Source of the DNA: JANQOH01 sp965200095
Lineage (GTDB): Bacteria; Pseudomonadota; Alphaproteobacteria; UBA7887
Reading direction: 5' to 3'
NCBI GenBank assembly: GCA_965200095.1
Contig: OZ241350.1
Location: 1,612,001 to 1,676,000 of the forward strand
DNA: 64,000 nt
In this document: in pieces, positions 38,995 through 47,834 of the stretch
How positions within the stretch are numbered: position 1 is the stretch's first letter
How the letters are laid out: each line of letters starts with the position of its first letter
Notes under the pieces: model-generated
Database searches by the model: none
What the model saw: the letters and a program-made list of their open reading frames with translations, nothing else
Told to the model about the DNA's origin: nothing
Translations under genes and position numbers: made by a program

Positions 38995-39813
38995 TCAGCG
39001 TTGGCAGCGCGGACAATAGAAGGTGGAGCGTCCGCCCTGCACGATGCGCCGCACCGCATGGCCCGCCGCGCACGCCTCGCCGTCGCGCCCGTAGACCTGG
39101 AAGCGGTGCTGGAAATAGCCGGGTTCCCCGGACGCCCTTGCGTAGTCGCGCAGCGAGGAGCCGCCCGCGGCCAGCGCGTCGCGGAGCACGGCGCGGATCG
39201 CTCTCGCGAGGCGCCCGGCGCGCGCGGCGCCGAGGTTGCGCGCAAGTCGCCGCGGCGACACGCCGGCGCGGTAGAGGCTCTCGCAGGCGTAGATGTTCCC
39301 CAGCCCGGCCACGGCTGTCTGGTCGAGCAGCAACGCCTTGACCGGCGTTGCGCGCCGCGCCGCCGCCGCCGCCAGCGTCGGCCCGTCGAAGGCGGCGTCG
39401 AGCGGGTCGGGCCCCAGGCGGCGCAGCAGGGGGTGGTCGTCCAGCGCGGCGCCGTCGCAGGCTTCCATCAGGCCGAAGCGTCGCGCGTCGTTGTAGACCA
39501 CCGCGGTCCCGTCGTCGGTCTCGAACACCGCATGGTCGTGTCTCTGCGGGCAATAGTCCGCCGCCTTCGCGGCGAGGCGCCCCGACATGCCCAGATGACC
39601 GATGATTGCCTGCCCGTCGTCGAGATGGAACAACAGATATTTGGCGCGCCGGGCGAGCGCGACAATGCGCCGCCCGGCGACGCGGCGCTCGAAATCCGCC
39701 GCCACCGGCCGGCGCAGGTCGCGCCGCCGCACGGTGACGCGGACCAGGCGCCGCCCTTCGAGCAGCGGCGCGAGTCCGCGGCGGATCGTCTCGACCTCGG
39801 GGAGTTCGGGCAT
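38995..39813 (-). CDS. mutM: Formamidopyrimidine-DNA glycosylase
   Basis: 272-residue base-excision repair enzyme that removes 8-oxoguanine and formamidopyrimidines. The mature N-terminus PELPEVETIRRGL holds the catalytic Pro2 and Glu3; KYLLFHLDDGQ, HLGMSGRL, DARRFG and NIYACESLYRAGVSP follow. The C-terminal zinc-finger region reads CAAGHAVRRIVQGGRSTFYCPRC: the second Cys pair is normal, but the first pair (usually C-x2-C or with a longer loop) has only one Cys, with His four residues later. Start fixed by MPELPEV at 39813. Divergent from ubiE with 46 nt between starts, a common alphaproteobacterial arrangement. Confidence 0.95.
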   Translation of the reverse strand: MPELPEVETIRRGLAPLLEGRRLVRVTVRRRDLRRPVAADFERRVAGRRIVALARRAKYLLFHLDDGQAIIGHLGMSGRLAAKAADYCPQRHDHAVFETDDGTAVVYNDARRFGLMEACDGAALDDHPLLRRLGPDPLDAAFDGPTLAAAAARRATPVKALLLDQTAVAGLGNIYACESLYRAGVSPRRLARNLGAARAGRLARAIRAVLRDALAAGGSSLRDYARASGEPGYFQHRFQVYGRDGEACAAGHAVRRIVQGGRSTFYCPRCQR

Positions 39814-39859
39814 GGGGCACTGTAGCCCGCGCCGCCCCGGCCGGGCTATGGTCGCCGCC

Positions 39860-40591
39860 ATGAACGCGGGCGAGGCGGGCGGCGGCGCCGCCGACGCCGG
39901 GCGGCGGCAAGTCGAACGCGTGTTCTCTTCCGTCGCCCGGTCCTACGATCTCATGAACGATCTCATGAGCCTCGGCGCGCACCGCCTGTGGCGGCGCGAG
40001 GCGGTCGCCGCGCTCCGCCTGCGGCCGGGCGCGCGCGCGCTCGATCTCGCGGGCGGGACCGGAGACATGGCCTTTCGCCTGGGGCCGCGCGCCGGCCTGA
40101 CCGCGGTGTGCGACGCCAACCCGGCGATGCTCGGCGAGGGCAGGCGCCGACGGGGCCGCGGCGGCGACGACGACGCGGGCCGCCCCGTCTGGAGCTGCGC
40201 CGACGCCGGGGCGCTGCCCTTCGCCGGGGCGACGTTCGACGCCGCCGCCGCGGCGTTCGGCATCCGTAACATGCCGAGCATCGACGAGGCGCTGGCGGAG
40301 GTCGCGCGGGTGCTGCGGCCGTGCGGGCGTTTCGTCTGCCTCGAATTCGGTCCGGCGGTCGTCCCCGCCCTCGCCCCGGCCTATGCGGCGTGGTCGCGCT
40401 TCGCGATCCCGGCGCTGGGCGCGGCGGTCGCCGGCGACCGCGCCGCCTACGAATATCTCGTGGAGAGCATCCGCCGTTTCCCGCCGCCCGAGGCGCTGTC
40501 GGCGGCGCTGTCGCGCGCGGGTTTCGCCGGCGTGCGGGCGCGGGCGCTGTCGGGAGGGATCGTCTGGCTGCATTGCGGCTGGCGCGTGTGA
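39860..40591 (+). CDS. ubiE: Ubiquinone/menaquinone methyltransferase UbiE
   Basis: 243-residue SAM-dependent C-methyltransferase of quinone biosynthesis. Starts MNAGEAGGG, then VERVFSSVARSYDLMNDLMSLGAHRLWRR, family signature 1. SAM motif I is ALDLAGGTGDMAFRL; FGIRNMPSIDEALAEVARVLRPCGRFVCLEFG contains later motifs; the end GGIVWLHCGWRV fits UbiE. A TATGGT lies 7 nt before the ATG and no Shine-Dalgarno is visible, so it too may be leaderless (weak). Its TGA overlaps the ubiB ATG by one base (TGATG). Confidence 0.94.
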   Translation: MNAGEAGGGAADAGRRQVERVFSSVARSYDLMNDLMSLGAHRLWRREAVAALRLRPGARALDLAGGTGDMAFRLGPRAGLTAVCDANPAMLGEGRRRRGRGGDDDAGRPVWSCADAGALPFAGATFDAAAAAFGIRNMPSIDEALAEVARVLRPCGRFVCLEFGPAVVPALAPAYAAWSRFAIPALGAAVAGDRAAYEYLVESIRRFPPPEALSAALSRAGFAGVRARALSGGIVWLHCGWRV

Positions 40592-42126
40592 TGTTCGCCG
40601 CGGCGCGCGACCTGTGGCGCCTGGCGACGGTCGCGCGCATTCTCGCGCGGCACGATGCGCTGGCGGCGCTCGAGGGCATCGGCGCGGCGCCGTGGCTGGT
40701 GCGCCCCATGCGCCTGCTGGCGCGGCGCGGCGCGCCCGAAAAGCGCCTGGGAGAAGCGCTCGCCGACGCCGCGGTCGCGCTCGGCCCCGGCTTCATAAAA
40801 CTCGGGCAGGCGCTCTCCACCCGCGCCGACCTGATCGGCGACCGGACGGCCGCCGATCTGGCGCGGCTGCGCGACCGCCTGCCGCCCTTTCCGGCGGCGG
40901 AGGCGCGCGCGACCGTCGCCGCCGAACTCGGCGCGCCGGTCGAGGCGCTGTTCGATTCGTTCGACGACCGGCCGGTCGCCGCCGCCTCCATCGCGCAGGT
41001 CCATTACGCGGTCACGTCGGACGGGCGGGATGTCGCCGTCAAGGTGCTGCGGCCGGGCATAGAGCGCGCCTTCCGGCGCGACCTCGACCTGTTCCTCCGG
41101 CTGGCGCGGGCCGCGGAGCGCGCGCGCCCGCGCTGGCGACGCTTTCGCCTCGTCGAATCGGTCGAGACCTTCGCGGATGCGGTGGCGGTGGAGATGAACC
41201 TGTCGCTGGAGGCGGCGGCGGCGGCGGAGCTCGGCGAGAATTTCGCCGACGACGCCGGCCTCAACGCGCCGGCGGTGGACTGGCGGCGGACCGCGCGCCG
41301 CGTCCTGACCACCGGGCGCGTCGACGGCGCGTCGCTGGGCGACGCCGGGGCGCTTGCCGCCGCCGGCCACGACCCCGCCGACCTCGTCGCCCGCGCCGCC
41401 AGGGCGACGTTCGATCAGGTCTTCCGCGACGGCTTTTTTCACGGCGACCCGCATCCGGGGAACGTGTTCGTCGCCGCGGACGGCGCGCTGTGGCTGGTGG
41501 ATTTCGGCGTCATGGGCCGCCTCGACGCCGCGACGCGACGGTTCCTCGCGGATGTGTTGACGGGCTTTCTCGAAGGGGACTACGCCCGCGTCGCGGAGGC
41601 GCATTTCGCGATGGGCTTCGTCTCCGGCGAACGCTCGCGCGAAGTTTTCGCTCAGGCGCTGCGCGCGATCGGCGAGCCGATCCGGGACCTGCCGACGGGC
41701 GAGATCTCGCTCGGGCGTCTGCTGGCGCAATTGTTCCGCACCGCCGAGGATTTCGGGATGCCGGCGCAGCCGCAGCTGTTGCTGCTCCAGAAGGTCATGG
41801 TGGTGGCCGAGGGGGTGGGCCGCGCGCTGCACCCCGGCGCCAATATGTGGGAGATCGCGCGGCCGCTGGTGGCCGACTGGGCGGCGGCCCATATGGGGCC
41901 GCGCGCCCGCGCCGGCGAGGCGCTGGAGGAGACGGCGGAATTCGCGCGCCGCCTGCCGCGGATGGCGGCGCACGCCGAAGCGGCGCTGGAGCGCCTGGCC
42001 GGCGCGCCGTCCGATGCGCTCCCGGCGCGCGGCGCGCGGCCGGCGTCGGCGGGGGGCCTTCTCGCCGCGTTCTTCGCCGGCGCCGCGGCGATGGCGGTTA
42101 TTTTTTTCCTCGCCTTGCTGCTTTGA
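40591..42126 (+). CDS. ubiB: UbiB family protein (ubiquinone biosynthesis ATPase/kinase-like)
   Basis: 511-residue ABC1/ADCK-family protein needed for coenzyme Q synthesis. It shows the N-terminal helices MFAAARDLWRLATVARILARHDAL, the invariant KLGQALSTRADLIG, the A-rich-loop-associated AAASIAQVHYA, VAVKVLRPGIER (Lys), FHGDPHPGNVF and LVDFGVMGRL. Two C-terminal transmembrane helices (GGLLAAFFAGAAAMAVIFFLALLL region) anchor it to the inner membrane. It is coupled to ubiE. Its 3' end overlaps the convergent ppk2 gene by 29 nt. Confidence 0.94.
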   Translation: MFAAARDLWRLATVARILARHDALAALEGIGAAPWLVRPMRLLARRGAPEKRLGEALADAAVALGPGFIKLGQALSTRADLIGDRTAADLARLRDRLPPFPAAEARATVAAELGAPVEALFDSFDDRPVAAASIAQVHYAVTSDGRDVAVKVLRPGIERAFRRDLDLFLRLARAAERARPRWRRFRLVESVETFADAVAVEMNLSLEAAAAAELGENFADDAGLNAPAVDWRRTARRVLTTGRVDGASLGDAGALAAAGHDPADLVARAARATFDQVFRDGFFHGDPHPGNVFVAADGALWLVDFGVMGRLDAATRRFLADVLTGFLEGDYARVAEAHFAMGFVSGERSREVFAQALRAIGEPIRDLPTGEISLGRLLAQLFRTAEDFGMPAQPQLLLLQKVMVVAEGVGRALHPGANMWEIARPLVADWAAAHMGPRARAGEALEETAEFARRLPRMAAHAEAALERLAGAPSDALPARGARPASAGGLLAAFFAGAAAMAVIFFLALLL

Positions 42127-42928
42127 CGCCCGTCCGCCAGGACTCGGCCTCCGCCGCCTCGACCGCGCGGACGATCGCCGGATCCGGCGGCGGCGACTCG
42201 AGGGACAGCCCCTCCGCCAGCCGGTCGATCGCGTATTCCATCGCCGTCACCCGCGCCGTCCACTTGTCGTCGCCGGCCACCGCGCGCCACGGCGCCGCCG
42301 CGGTCGAGGTGCGGTCGAACATGTCGTGGCAGGCGGCGAGGTAGTCCTTGTGGCGGCTGCGGTTGCGGAAGTCCTCGGCGGTGAGTTTCCAGCGCTTGAC
42401 CGGGTTCTCCAGGCGCTCGCGGAAGCGCCGCAACTGTTCCTCGGGCGAGACGTGCATGAACAATTTGACCATGGTCACGCCGTCGTCGCAGAGAAGACGC
42501 TCGAATTCGTTGATCTCGTCATAGGCGCGGCGCCACGCCGCCTTGTCGGCGAGTCCCTCGACGCGCTCGACGAGGACGCGGCCGTACCAGGAACGGTCGA
42601 AGACGGCGATGCCGCCCACCTCGGGCAGGCGCCGCCAGAAGCGCCACAGGTAATGCCGCCCCTGTTCGTCCCGGGTCGGCGCGCCGATCGGCCACACCTT
42701 GCAGCCGCGCGGGTCGAGCCGCGCCGTGAGACGGCGGATGGCGCCGCCCTTTCCGGCCGCGTCCCAGCCCTCGAACACGATCACGGCGCGCGCGCCGACG
42801 CGCAGGCGCGCCTGCTGCACCGCCAGTATCCGCTTCTGCGCCGCGGCCTCGGCGGCGAGGTAGTCCCGCTTGTTTCCGAACCGCCGCCCCGACTCGAGCG
42901 CGTCGAGGCGAATCCGATGCCGCGCCAT
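42098..42928 (-). CDS. ppk2: Polyphosphate kinase 2
   Basis: 276-residue PPK2-family enzyme transferring phosphate between polyphosphate and nucleotides. Walker A FEGWDAAGKGGAIRRLT near residue 52 is preceded by VIV; Walker B/lid VFDRSWYGRVLVERVEG near residue 107; the family motif FMHVSPEEQLRRFRERLENPVKRWKL near residue 158; YDEINEFERLL between them. Length and motifs fit single-domain class I-type PPK2. Start at ATG 42928. Its stop lies inside the end of ubiB on the opposite strand, so no intrinsic terminator can separate the two. Confidence 0.93.
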   Translation of the reverse strand: MARHRIRLDALESGRRFGNKRDYLAAEAAAQKRILAVQQARLRVGARAVIVFEGWDAAGKGGAIRRLTARLDPRGCKVWPIGAPTRDEQGRHYLWRFWRRLPEVGGIAVFDRSWYGRVLVERVEGLADKAAWRRAYDEINEFERLLCDDGVTMVKLFMHVSPEEQLRRFRERLENPVKRWKLTAEDFRNRSRHKDYLAACHDMFDRTSTAAAPWRAVAGDDKWTARVTAMEYAIDRLAEGLSLESPPPDPAIVRAVEAAEAESWRTGVKAARRGKK

Positions 42929-43048
42929 TCCCGCCTCCGTCGAATTCCCGTCGGGTTATAGCCGACGCGCGCGGAAGGGGAAGGAAACGATCGCGGCCGG
43001 GCGCATACGTCCTTGCCGGACGGGCCTCCATGCGGCATGACGCGCCCC

Positions 43049-44101
43049 ATGTCCGACGCCCCCGCCCCGACCTCGGCCGCCGCGCTGGGCGACCCCCTGC
43101 TGCGCGACCGCGACATCGACGCGGGCGAGGCGCGCCTGCACGTCGTCGAATCGCTCACGGAGGCCCGCGACGGCGATGAGCGGCTCGTGCTGTTCCTCCA
43201 CGGGTTCCCGGAGTTCTGGTATGCGTGGCGGCGCCAGCTGCGCTTCGTCGCGCAAGCGTTCGGGGCGCGCTGGCGCGCCGCGGCGCCGGACATGCGCGGC
43301 TACAACCTGTCGGACAAGCCGGCGGGCCTCGCCGCCTACCGCCTGGACCGCCTTGTGGGCGACGCGCTGGGGACGATGCGCGCGCTGGGCCACGAACGCA
43401 TGGTCCTCGTCGGCCACGACTGGGGCGGCGTCGTGGCCTGGGCGACGGCGGCCGCGCACCCCGAAGCCGTCGAGCGGCTGGTTATCCTCAACGCCCCTCA
43501 TCCCGCCGTGTTCGCGCGTCTCCTGCGCGAACACGCGCCGCAGATCGAGGCAAGCCGCTACATGACCGATTTCCTCGACCCCGGAATCGAGGAACGGCTG
43601 CTCGCCGACGATGCGCGCGAGCTCGCGCGCTGGATCACGACGTGGGCGATTTCCAAAGGGCTGATGACCGCGGAAGACGACCGGCGCTATCGCGCAGCGT
43701 GGCGGATCCCCGGCGCGCTGACCGCGATGCTCGCATATTATCGCGCCCGCAGCCTCGGCGCGCCGCCGCCCGCCGAGCCGGCCGCGTCGCGGGTCCGCGC
43801 GCCCACCCGCGTGCTGTGGGGGATGAAGGACCGGGCGTTGACCCCGGCGAATCTGGACGGCCTCGCCGAATATGCGCCCGACCCGACCGTCGAACGCGTG
43901 GAGGGCGCCGGCCACTGGATCGTCCATGAGCGCCCGGACCGCGTCGAGGCGGCGCTGCGGTGGGCGCTCGCGGCCGGACAGGGGCGAAGCGCGGCGCCGG
44001 CGCGCGGGCGAAAATCCCCCTTGAAAGAACGGCGGCGGTTCCTTACCTATCGCCGCGATTTTCCCCCGACAGGCGGGTCGAGGCGGAACCGCGGCGCATG
44101 A
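43049..44101 (+). CDS. Alpha/beta hydrolase, epoxide hydrolase/haloalkane dehalogenase-like
   Basis: 350-residue alpha/beta hydrolase. Oxyanion motif FLHGFPEFWYAWRRQL near residue 49; nucleophile elbow LVGHDWGGVVAWA near residue 119 with Asp as nucleophile, as in epoxide hydrolases and dehalogenases; acidic residue region VLWGMKDRALTP; catalytic His in GAGHWIVHERPD near residue 293. The long C-terminal tail is Arg-rich and lacks homology, and stops just before the ABC operon. Starts at 43037 or 43049 are both possible (MTRPMSDAP); no clear ribosome-binding site supports either. Substrate unknown. Confidence 0.85.
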   Translation: MSDAPAPTSAAALGDPLLRDRDIDAGEARLHVVESLTEARDGDERLVLFLHGFPEFWYAWRRQLRFVAQAFGARWRAAAPDMRGYNLSDKPAGLAAYRLDRLVGDALGTMRALGHERMVLVGHDWGGVVAWATAAAHPEAVERLVILNAPHPAVFARLLREHAPQIEASRYMTDFLDPGIEERLLADDARELARWITTWAISKGLMTAEDDRRYRAAWRIPGALTAMLAYYRARSLGAPPPAEPAASRVRAPTRVLWGMKDRALTPANLDGLAEYAPDPTVERVEGAGHWIVHERPDRVEAALRWALAAGQGRSAAPARGRKSPLKERRRFLTYRRDFPPTGGSRRNRGA

Positions 44102-44128
44102 CCGGCGGGCCGCGAAGGGAGAGCGTGG

Positions 44129-45103
44129 GTGTCGAAAGCGATAGAAACAGAGTCGTTGCGCAAGCGTTACGGGGCGCTCAACGCGGTGGACGGGGTCTCG
44201 TTCTCCGTGGAGCGGGGCGAGGTGCTGGGCTTTCTCGGGCCGAACGGCGCCGGCAAGACGACGACCATGCGCATCGTCACCGGGTTCGTGAAGCCCGACT
44301 CGGGGCGCGCATCGGTGTGCGGGCGCGATGCCCTGTCCGGGGACACAGCGGCGCGGGAAGCGATCGGCTACCTGCCCGAAGGGGCGCCGCTCTACGCCGA
44401 CATGACTCCGGAAGGCTTCCTCGACTTCGTCGCCGCGGCGCGGGGGTTGCGCGGGGCGCGGGCGCGCGAACGCATCTCCTGGGCCATTGAGCGCCTCGAT
44501 CTGCGCCCGGTTCTCGGCCAGTCGATCGAGACTCTTTCGAAAGGGTTCAAGCGCCGCGTCGGCCTTGCGCTCGCACTGGTGCACGACCCCGAGGTCCTCA
44601 TCCTCGACGAGCCGACCGACGGCCTGGACCCCAACCAGAAACACGAGGTGCGCCTGCTCATCCGGGAGCTCGCGCGCGACAAGGCCATCGTCATCTCCAC
44701 CCATCTGCTCGAAGAGGTGGATGCGGTGTGCGACCGCGTGGCGATCATCGCCCGGGGGCGCATCGTCGCCGACGGCGCGCCGGCGGAACTGGCGAGCCGG
44801 TCGCGCTACTTCAACGCGGTGACGGTCACCGTCGGCGGCGTCGCCGAGGCGGCGGCGAAGGCGGCGTTCGAGGCGCTTGCCGGGGTGTCCGAAGTGGCCG
44901 TCGAGACGGTGGGCGACGCCGTGCGCTGCACCCTGTTTCCGCGCCGCGGGGCCTCGCTCATCGGCGCCGTGAGCGCCTGTCTCCAGAGCGCGTCGTGGCG
45001 CGTCGACGCGCTCGCGGTGGAAAGCGGGCGCCTGGAAGACGTGTTCCGTCAGGTCACCCTCGGCGACGGGGCCGGCGGCGGAAAGGGGAGCCGCGCGACA
45101 TGA
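44129..45103 (+). CDS. ABC transporter ATP-binding protein, GldA-like
   Basis: 324-residue ABC ATPase. Walker A GPNGAGKTTTMRI near residue 37, Q-loop region GYLPEGAPLYADMT, signature LSKGFKRRVGLALAL (in place of LSGGQ), Walker B VLILDEPTDGLDPNQ and the switch His in STHLLEEVDAVCD. The C-terminal 90 residues form the accessory domain typical of GldA/NosF-type exporters. GTG start with GAAGGGAGAGC upstream. ATGA overlap with the permease gene. In Bacteroidetes the homologue belongs to gliding motility; here it is the general Gld-like ABC module of alphaproteobacteria with unknown substrate. Confidence 0.9.
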   Translation: MSKAIETESLRKRYGALNAVDGVSFSVERGEVLGFLGPNGAGKTTTMRIVTGFVKPDSGRASVCGRDALSGDTAAREAIGYLPEGAPLYADMTPEGFLDFVAAARGLRGARARERISWAIERLDLRPVLGQSIETLSKGFKRRVGLALALVHDPEVLILDEPTDGLDPNQKHEVRLLIRELARDKAIVISTHLLEEVDAVCDRVAIIARGRIVADGAPAELASRSRYFNAVTVTVGGVAEAAAKAAFEALAGVSEVAVETVGDAVRCTLFPRRGASLIGAVSACLQSASWRVDALAVESGRLEDVFRQVTLGDGAGGGKGSRAT

Positions 45104-45834
45104 GCAAGACCCTGGTCGTTTTCAGGCGCGAGCTCGCCGGCTATTTCGCCACGCCCGTCGCCTATGTCTTCATCGTGATCTTCCTGTTCCTCAACGGGAT
45201 TTTCACCTTCTATCTCGGCGATTTCTACGAACGGGGCCAGGCCGATCTCCAGCCTTTCTTCACCTGGCATCCGTGGCTTTACCTGTTCCTCGTCCCGGCG
45301 CTGGGAATGCGCCTGTGGGCCGAGGAACGGCGCAGCGGCACCATCGAGCTGCTCATGACGCTGCCGATCTCGGTCGGCCAGGCGGTGCTCGGCAAATTCC
45401 TGGCCGCCTGGGCCTTCACGGCGATCGGCCTGGTCCTGACCTTCCCGGTGTGGATCACGGTCAACTATCTGGGAGACCCGGACAACGGCGTCGTTCTGGC
45501 GGGCTATTTCGGCAGCCTCATGCTCGCCGGGGCGTCGCTGGCCATCGCCGCGTGCCTTTCGGCGCTCACCCGGAACCAGGTCATCGCCTTCGTCGTGGCG
45601 GTGTCGGTGTGTTTCCTGTTCACCGTCGCGGGGTTGCCGCTGGTGGTCAATTTCTTCGCCGGCTGGGCGCCGCAGGCGGTGGTCGACACCATCGCGTCGT
45701 TCAGTTTCCTGGCGAACTTCACCGACATGACCCGCGGCGTGATCGACCTGCGCCACGTCGTCTATTTCGTGTCGCTGATGGCGCTGTGGCTCGTCGGCAA
45801 TGCGTTCGCGGTCGGGCGGCTCGGGGGAGGCTGA
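45100..45834 (+). CDS. ABC-2 type permease (GldF-like)
   Basis: 244-residue integral inner-membrane protein with six predicted helices: FATPVAYVFIVIFLFLNGIF, HPWLYLFLVPALGM, GKFLAAWAFTAIGLVLTFPVW, VVLAGYFGSLMLAGASLAIAA, QVIAFVVAVSVCFLFTVAGL and VVYFVSLMALWLVGNAFAVG. Starts VVFRRELAGYF and has the ERRSGTIELLMTLPIS loop conserved in ABC-2 permeases of the GldF/NosY group. Pairs with the upstream ATPase, with which it overlaps (ATGA). The next gene starts 4 nt after its stop. Confidence 0.9.
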   Translation: MSKTLVVFRRELAGYFATPVAYVFIVIFLFLNGIFTFYLGDFYERGQADLQPFFTWHPWLYLFLVPALGMRLWAEERRSGTIELLMTLPISVGQAVLGKFLAAWAFTAIGLVLTFPVWITVNYLGDPDNGVVLAGYFGSLMLAGASLAIAACLSALTRNQVIAFVVAVSVCFLFTVAGLPLVVNFFAGWAPQAVVDTIASFSFLANFTDMTRGVIDLRHVVYFVSLMALWLVGNAFAVGRLGGG

Positions 45835-45838
45835 CGGC

Positions 45839-47782
45839 ATGAAACTCACGGGCCCCGCGGCCGGCCGGGCCGCGGCGTGGAGCGGCGCGGTCCTCGCCGC
45901 GGTGTTGTTCCTGGCGGTCAACGTGCTGAGCCAGACGACGCTCCGCACCGCCCGCGTCGATCTGACCGAGGGAGGCCTCTACACGCTTTCCGACGGCACG
46001 CGCGCCATGCTCTCCGGGCTGGAGGAGCCGCTTGTCGTGCGCTTCTTCTTCAGCGAGTCGCTCGCCGCCGACCTGCCGGGTTTCCGGCAATATGCGCAGC
46101 GCGTGCGCGAACTCCTCGAGACCTATGCGGCGCGGGCCGGGGGCGCCGTCGCCCTGCACGTCATCGACCCGGAACCCTTCTCGCCGGCGGAAGACGAAGC
46201 GGTGGCGTTCGGCCTGCGCGGAGTCCCGCTCACCGAACAGGGCGAACGGTTCTATTTCGGGATGGCGGCGACGAACACGACCGACGATCTGGAGGTCGTG
46301 CCCTTCTTTCAGGACGCGCGCGAATCCTTCCTCGAATACGACCTGACGCGGGCGTTCTATCGCCTCGCCAACCCGAAGCGCCCCGCGGTCGGGCTGATCT
46401 CCACCCTGCCCATCGACGGCGGTTTCGACCCGCAGCGCGGCGCGCTCCCGTCATGGGCGGTCGCCGATCAGATCGGTCAGATGTTCGAACTGCGCGACCT
46501 CACGACCGAAGTCGCCCGGGTCCCCGACGACATCGACGTGCTCATGGTCGCGCACCCGAAGGACCTGTCGGGGCAAACCCGCTACGCCATCGATCAGTAT
46601 GTGCTGGGCGGGGGCAAGGCGATGGTGTTCGTCGACCCGTTCTCGGAGGCGGCGGCGGGCATCCCCGACCCCGAGAACCCGATGCGGATGCACAATTCGC
46701 GGCTGCCCGACCTGTTCGCCGCGTGGGGCGTGGAGCTCGCGCCGGGGATGATCGTCGGCGACCGCCTGTCGGCGCGCAAGGTGCGCGGGGGCTCGCGCGA
46801 ACGCCCGGTCGCCGTGGACTACATCGCCTGGCTCGCTCTCGACGCCGACAATTTCAACCGCGAGCGCATCGTCACGGCGCAGCTCGGCGCGATCAACGTC
46901 GCCACCGCCGGCGCCCTGAGCCCGGCGGAGGGCGCGACGACCGAATTCACGCCGCTCATGACATCTTCGGGCGAGGCGATGCTGTTCGAGCGCATGCACG
47001 TGCAGTTCATGCCCGACCCGTCGCAGCTGCTGGCCGATTTCGCCGCCACCGGCGATGTCTATACGCTCGCCGCGCAAGTCTCCGGCCCGGTGGAGACCGC
47101 CTTCCCCGACGGGCCGCCGCCGCCGGAAGAAGACGACGCATCGGGCGCCGACGGCGACGCGGAGGCCGGCGACGGCGAAGCGGCGCCGCCCGAAGGACAT
47201 CTCGCCGCGTCGGAAGGCGACATCAATCTGCTTCTCGTCGCCGACACCGACCTCCTTTCGGATCGCTTCTGGGTTCAGGTCGGCAATTTCCTCGGCGACG
47301 ACGTGATGGTTCCCGTCGCCGACAACGGCGCTTTCGTGATCAATGCGCTCGATACCTATTCCGGTTCGAGCGATCTGATAAACCTGCGCAGCCGGCGCAC
47401 GTCGGAGCGGCCCTTCGTCGTCGTGCAGGAGCTGGAGCGCGCCGCCGGGGAGCGTTTCCGCGAGACGGAACGCTCGCTTCAGGCGCAAGTGCGCGAGACC
47501 GAGGCGCAGCTGGCGGAGCTCCAGCTGGGCGGCGACGGCGCGCAGGCGGTGCTGACGCCCGAACAGCAGCAGTCCATCGTCGCGTTCCGGGAGCGCCTGG
47601 TGTCGGCGCGCAAGCAGCTGCGCGACGTCCAGCTCGCGCTGCGCCGGGACATCGAGCGCCTGGGCGCGACTCTCGAACTCCTGAACGTCGCCCTTGTCCC
47701 TGTCCTGGTGGCGCTGGTGGGCGCGGTCGTGGCGCTGCTTCGCGCGCGCCGCCGCCGTCGTGCGCTGGCGGCGGCCGTTTGA
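45839..47782 (+). CDS. GldG family ABC transporter auxiliary protein
   Basis: 647-residue protein with an N-terminal membrane helix (WSGAVLAAVLFLAVNVLSQ, residues 13-31) and a C-terminal one (LNVALVPVLVALVGAVVALL) before an Arg-rich tail. The large region between is periplasmic, with the ABC-type uncharacterised domain: VRFFFSESLAADLPGFRQYAQRVRELLETYA, PKRPAVGLISTLPIDGG, and YVLGGGKAMVFVDPFSE. An acidic low-complexity insert (PPPPEEDDASGADGDAEAGDGE) at about residues 423-445 is unusual. A coiled coil precedes the last helix (ETERSLQAQVRETEAQLAEL). Member of the gldA-gldF-gldG-DUF4340 operon. Confidence 0.88.
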   Translation: MKLTGPAAGRAAAWSGAVLAAVLFLAVNVLSQTTLRTARVDLTEGGLYTLSDGTRAMLSGLEEPLVVRFFFSESLAADLPGFRQYAQRVRELLETYAARAGGAVALHVIDPEPFSPAEDEAVAFGLRGVPLTEQGERFYFGMAATNTTDDLEVVPFFQDARESFLEYDLTRAFYRLANPKRPAVGLISTLPIDGGFDPQRGALPSWAVADQIGQMFELRDLTTEVARVPDDIDVLMVAHPKDLSGQTRYAIDQYVLGGGKAMVFVDPFSEAAAGIPDPENPMRMHNSRLPDLFAAWGVELAPGMIVGDRLSARKVRGGSRERPVAVDYIAWLALDADNFNRERIVTAQLGAINVATAGALSPAEGATTEFTPLMTSSGEAMLFERMHVQFMPDPSQLLADFAATGDVYTLAAQVSGPVETAFPDGPPPPEEDDASGADGDAEAGDGEAAPPEGHLAASEGDINLLLVADTDLLSDRFWVQVGNFLGDDVMVPVADNGAFVINALDTYSGSSDLINLRSRRTSERPFVVVQELERAAGERFRETERSLQAQVRETEAQLAELQLGGDGAQAVLTPEQQQSIVAFRERLVSARKQLRDVQLALRRDIERLGATLELLNVALVPVLVALVGAVVALLRARRRRRALAAAV

Positions 47783-47834
47783 TGCGCCGTCGCCGCGCCG
47801 GCCCGGACCCGTCGCTTCCACGCGGAATATCGGC

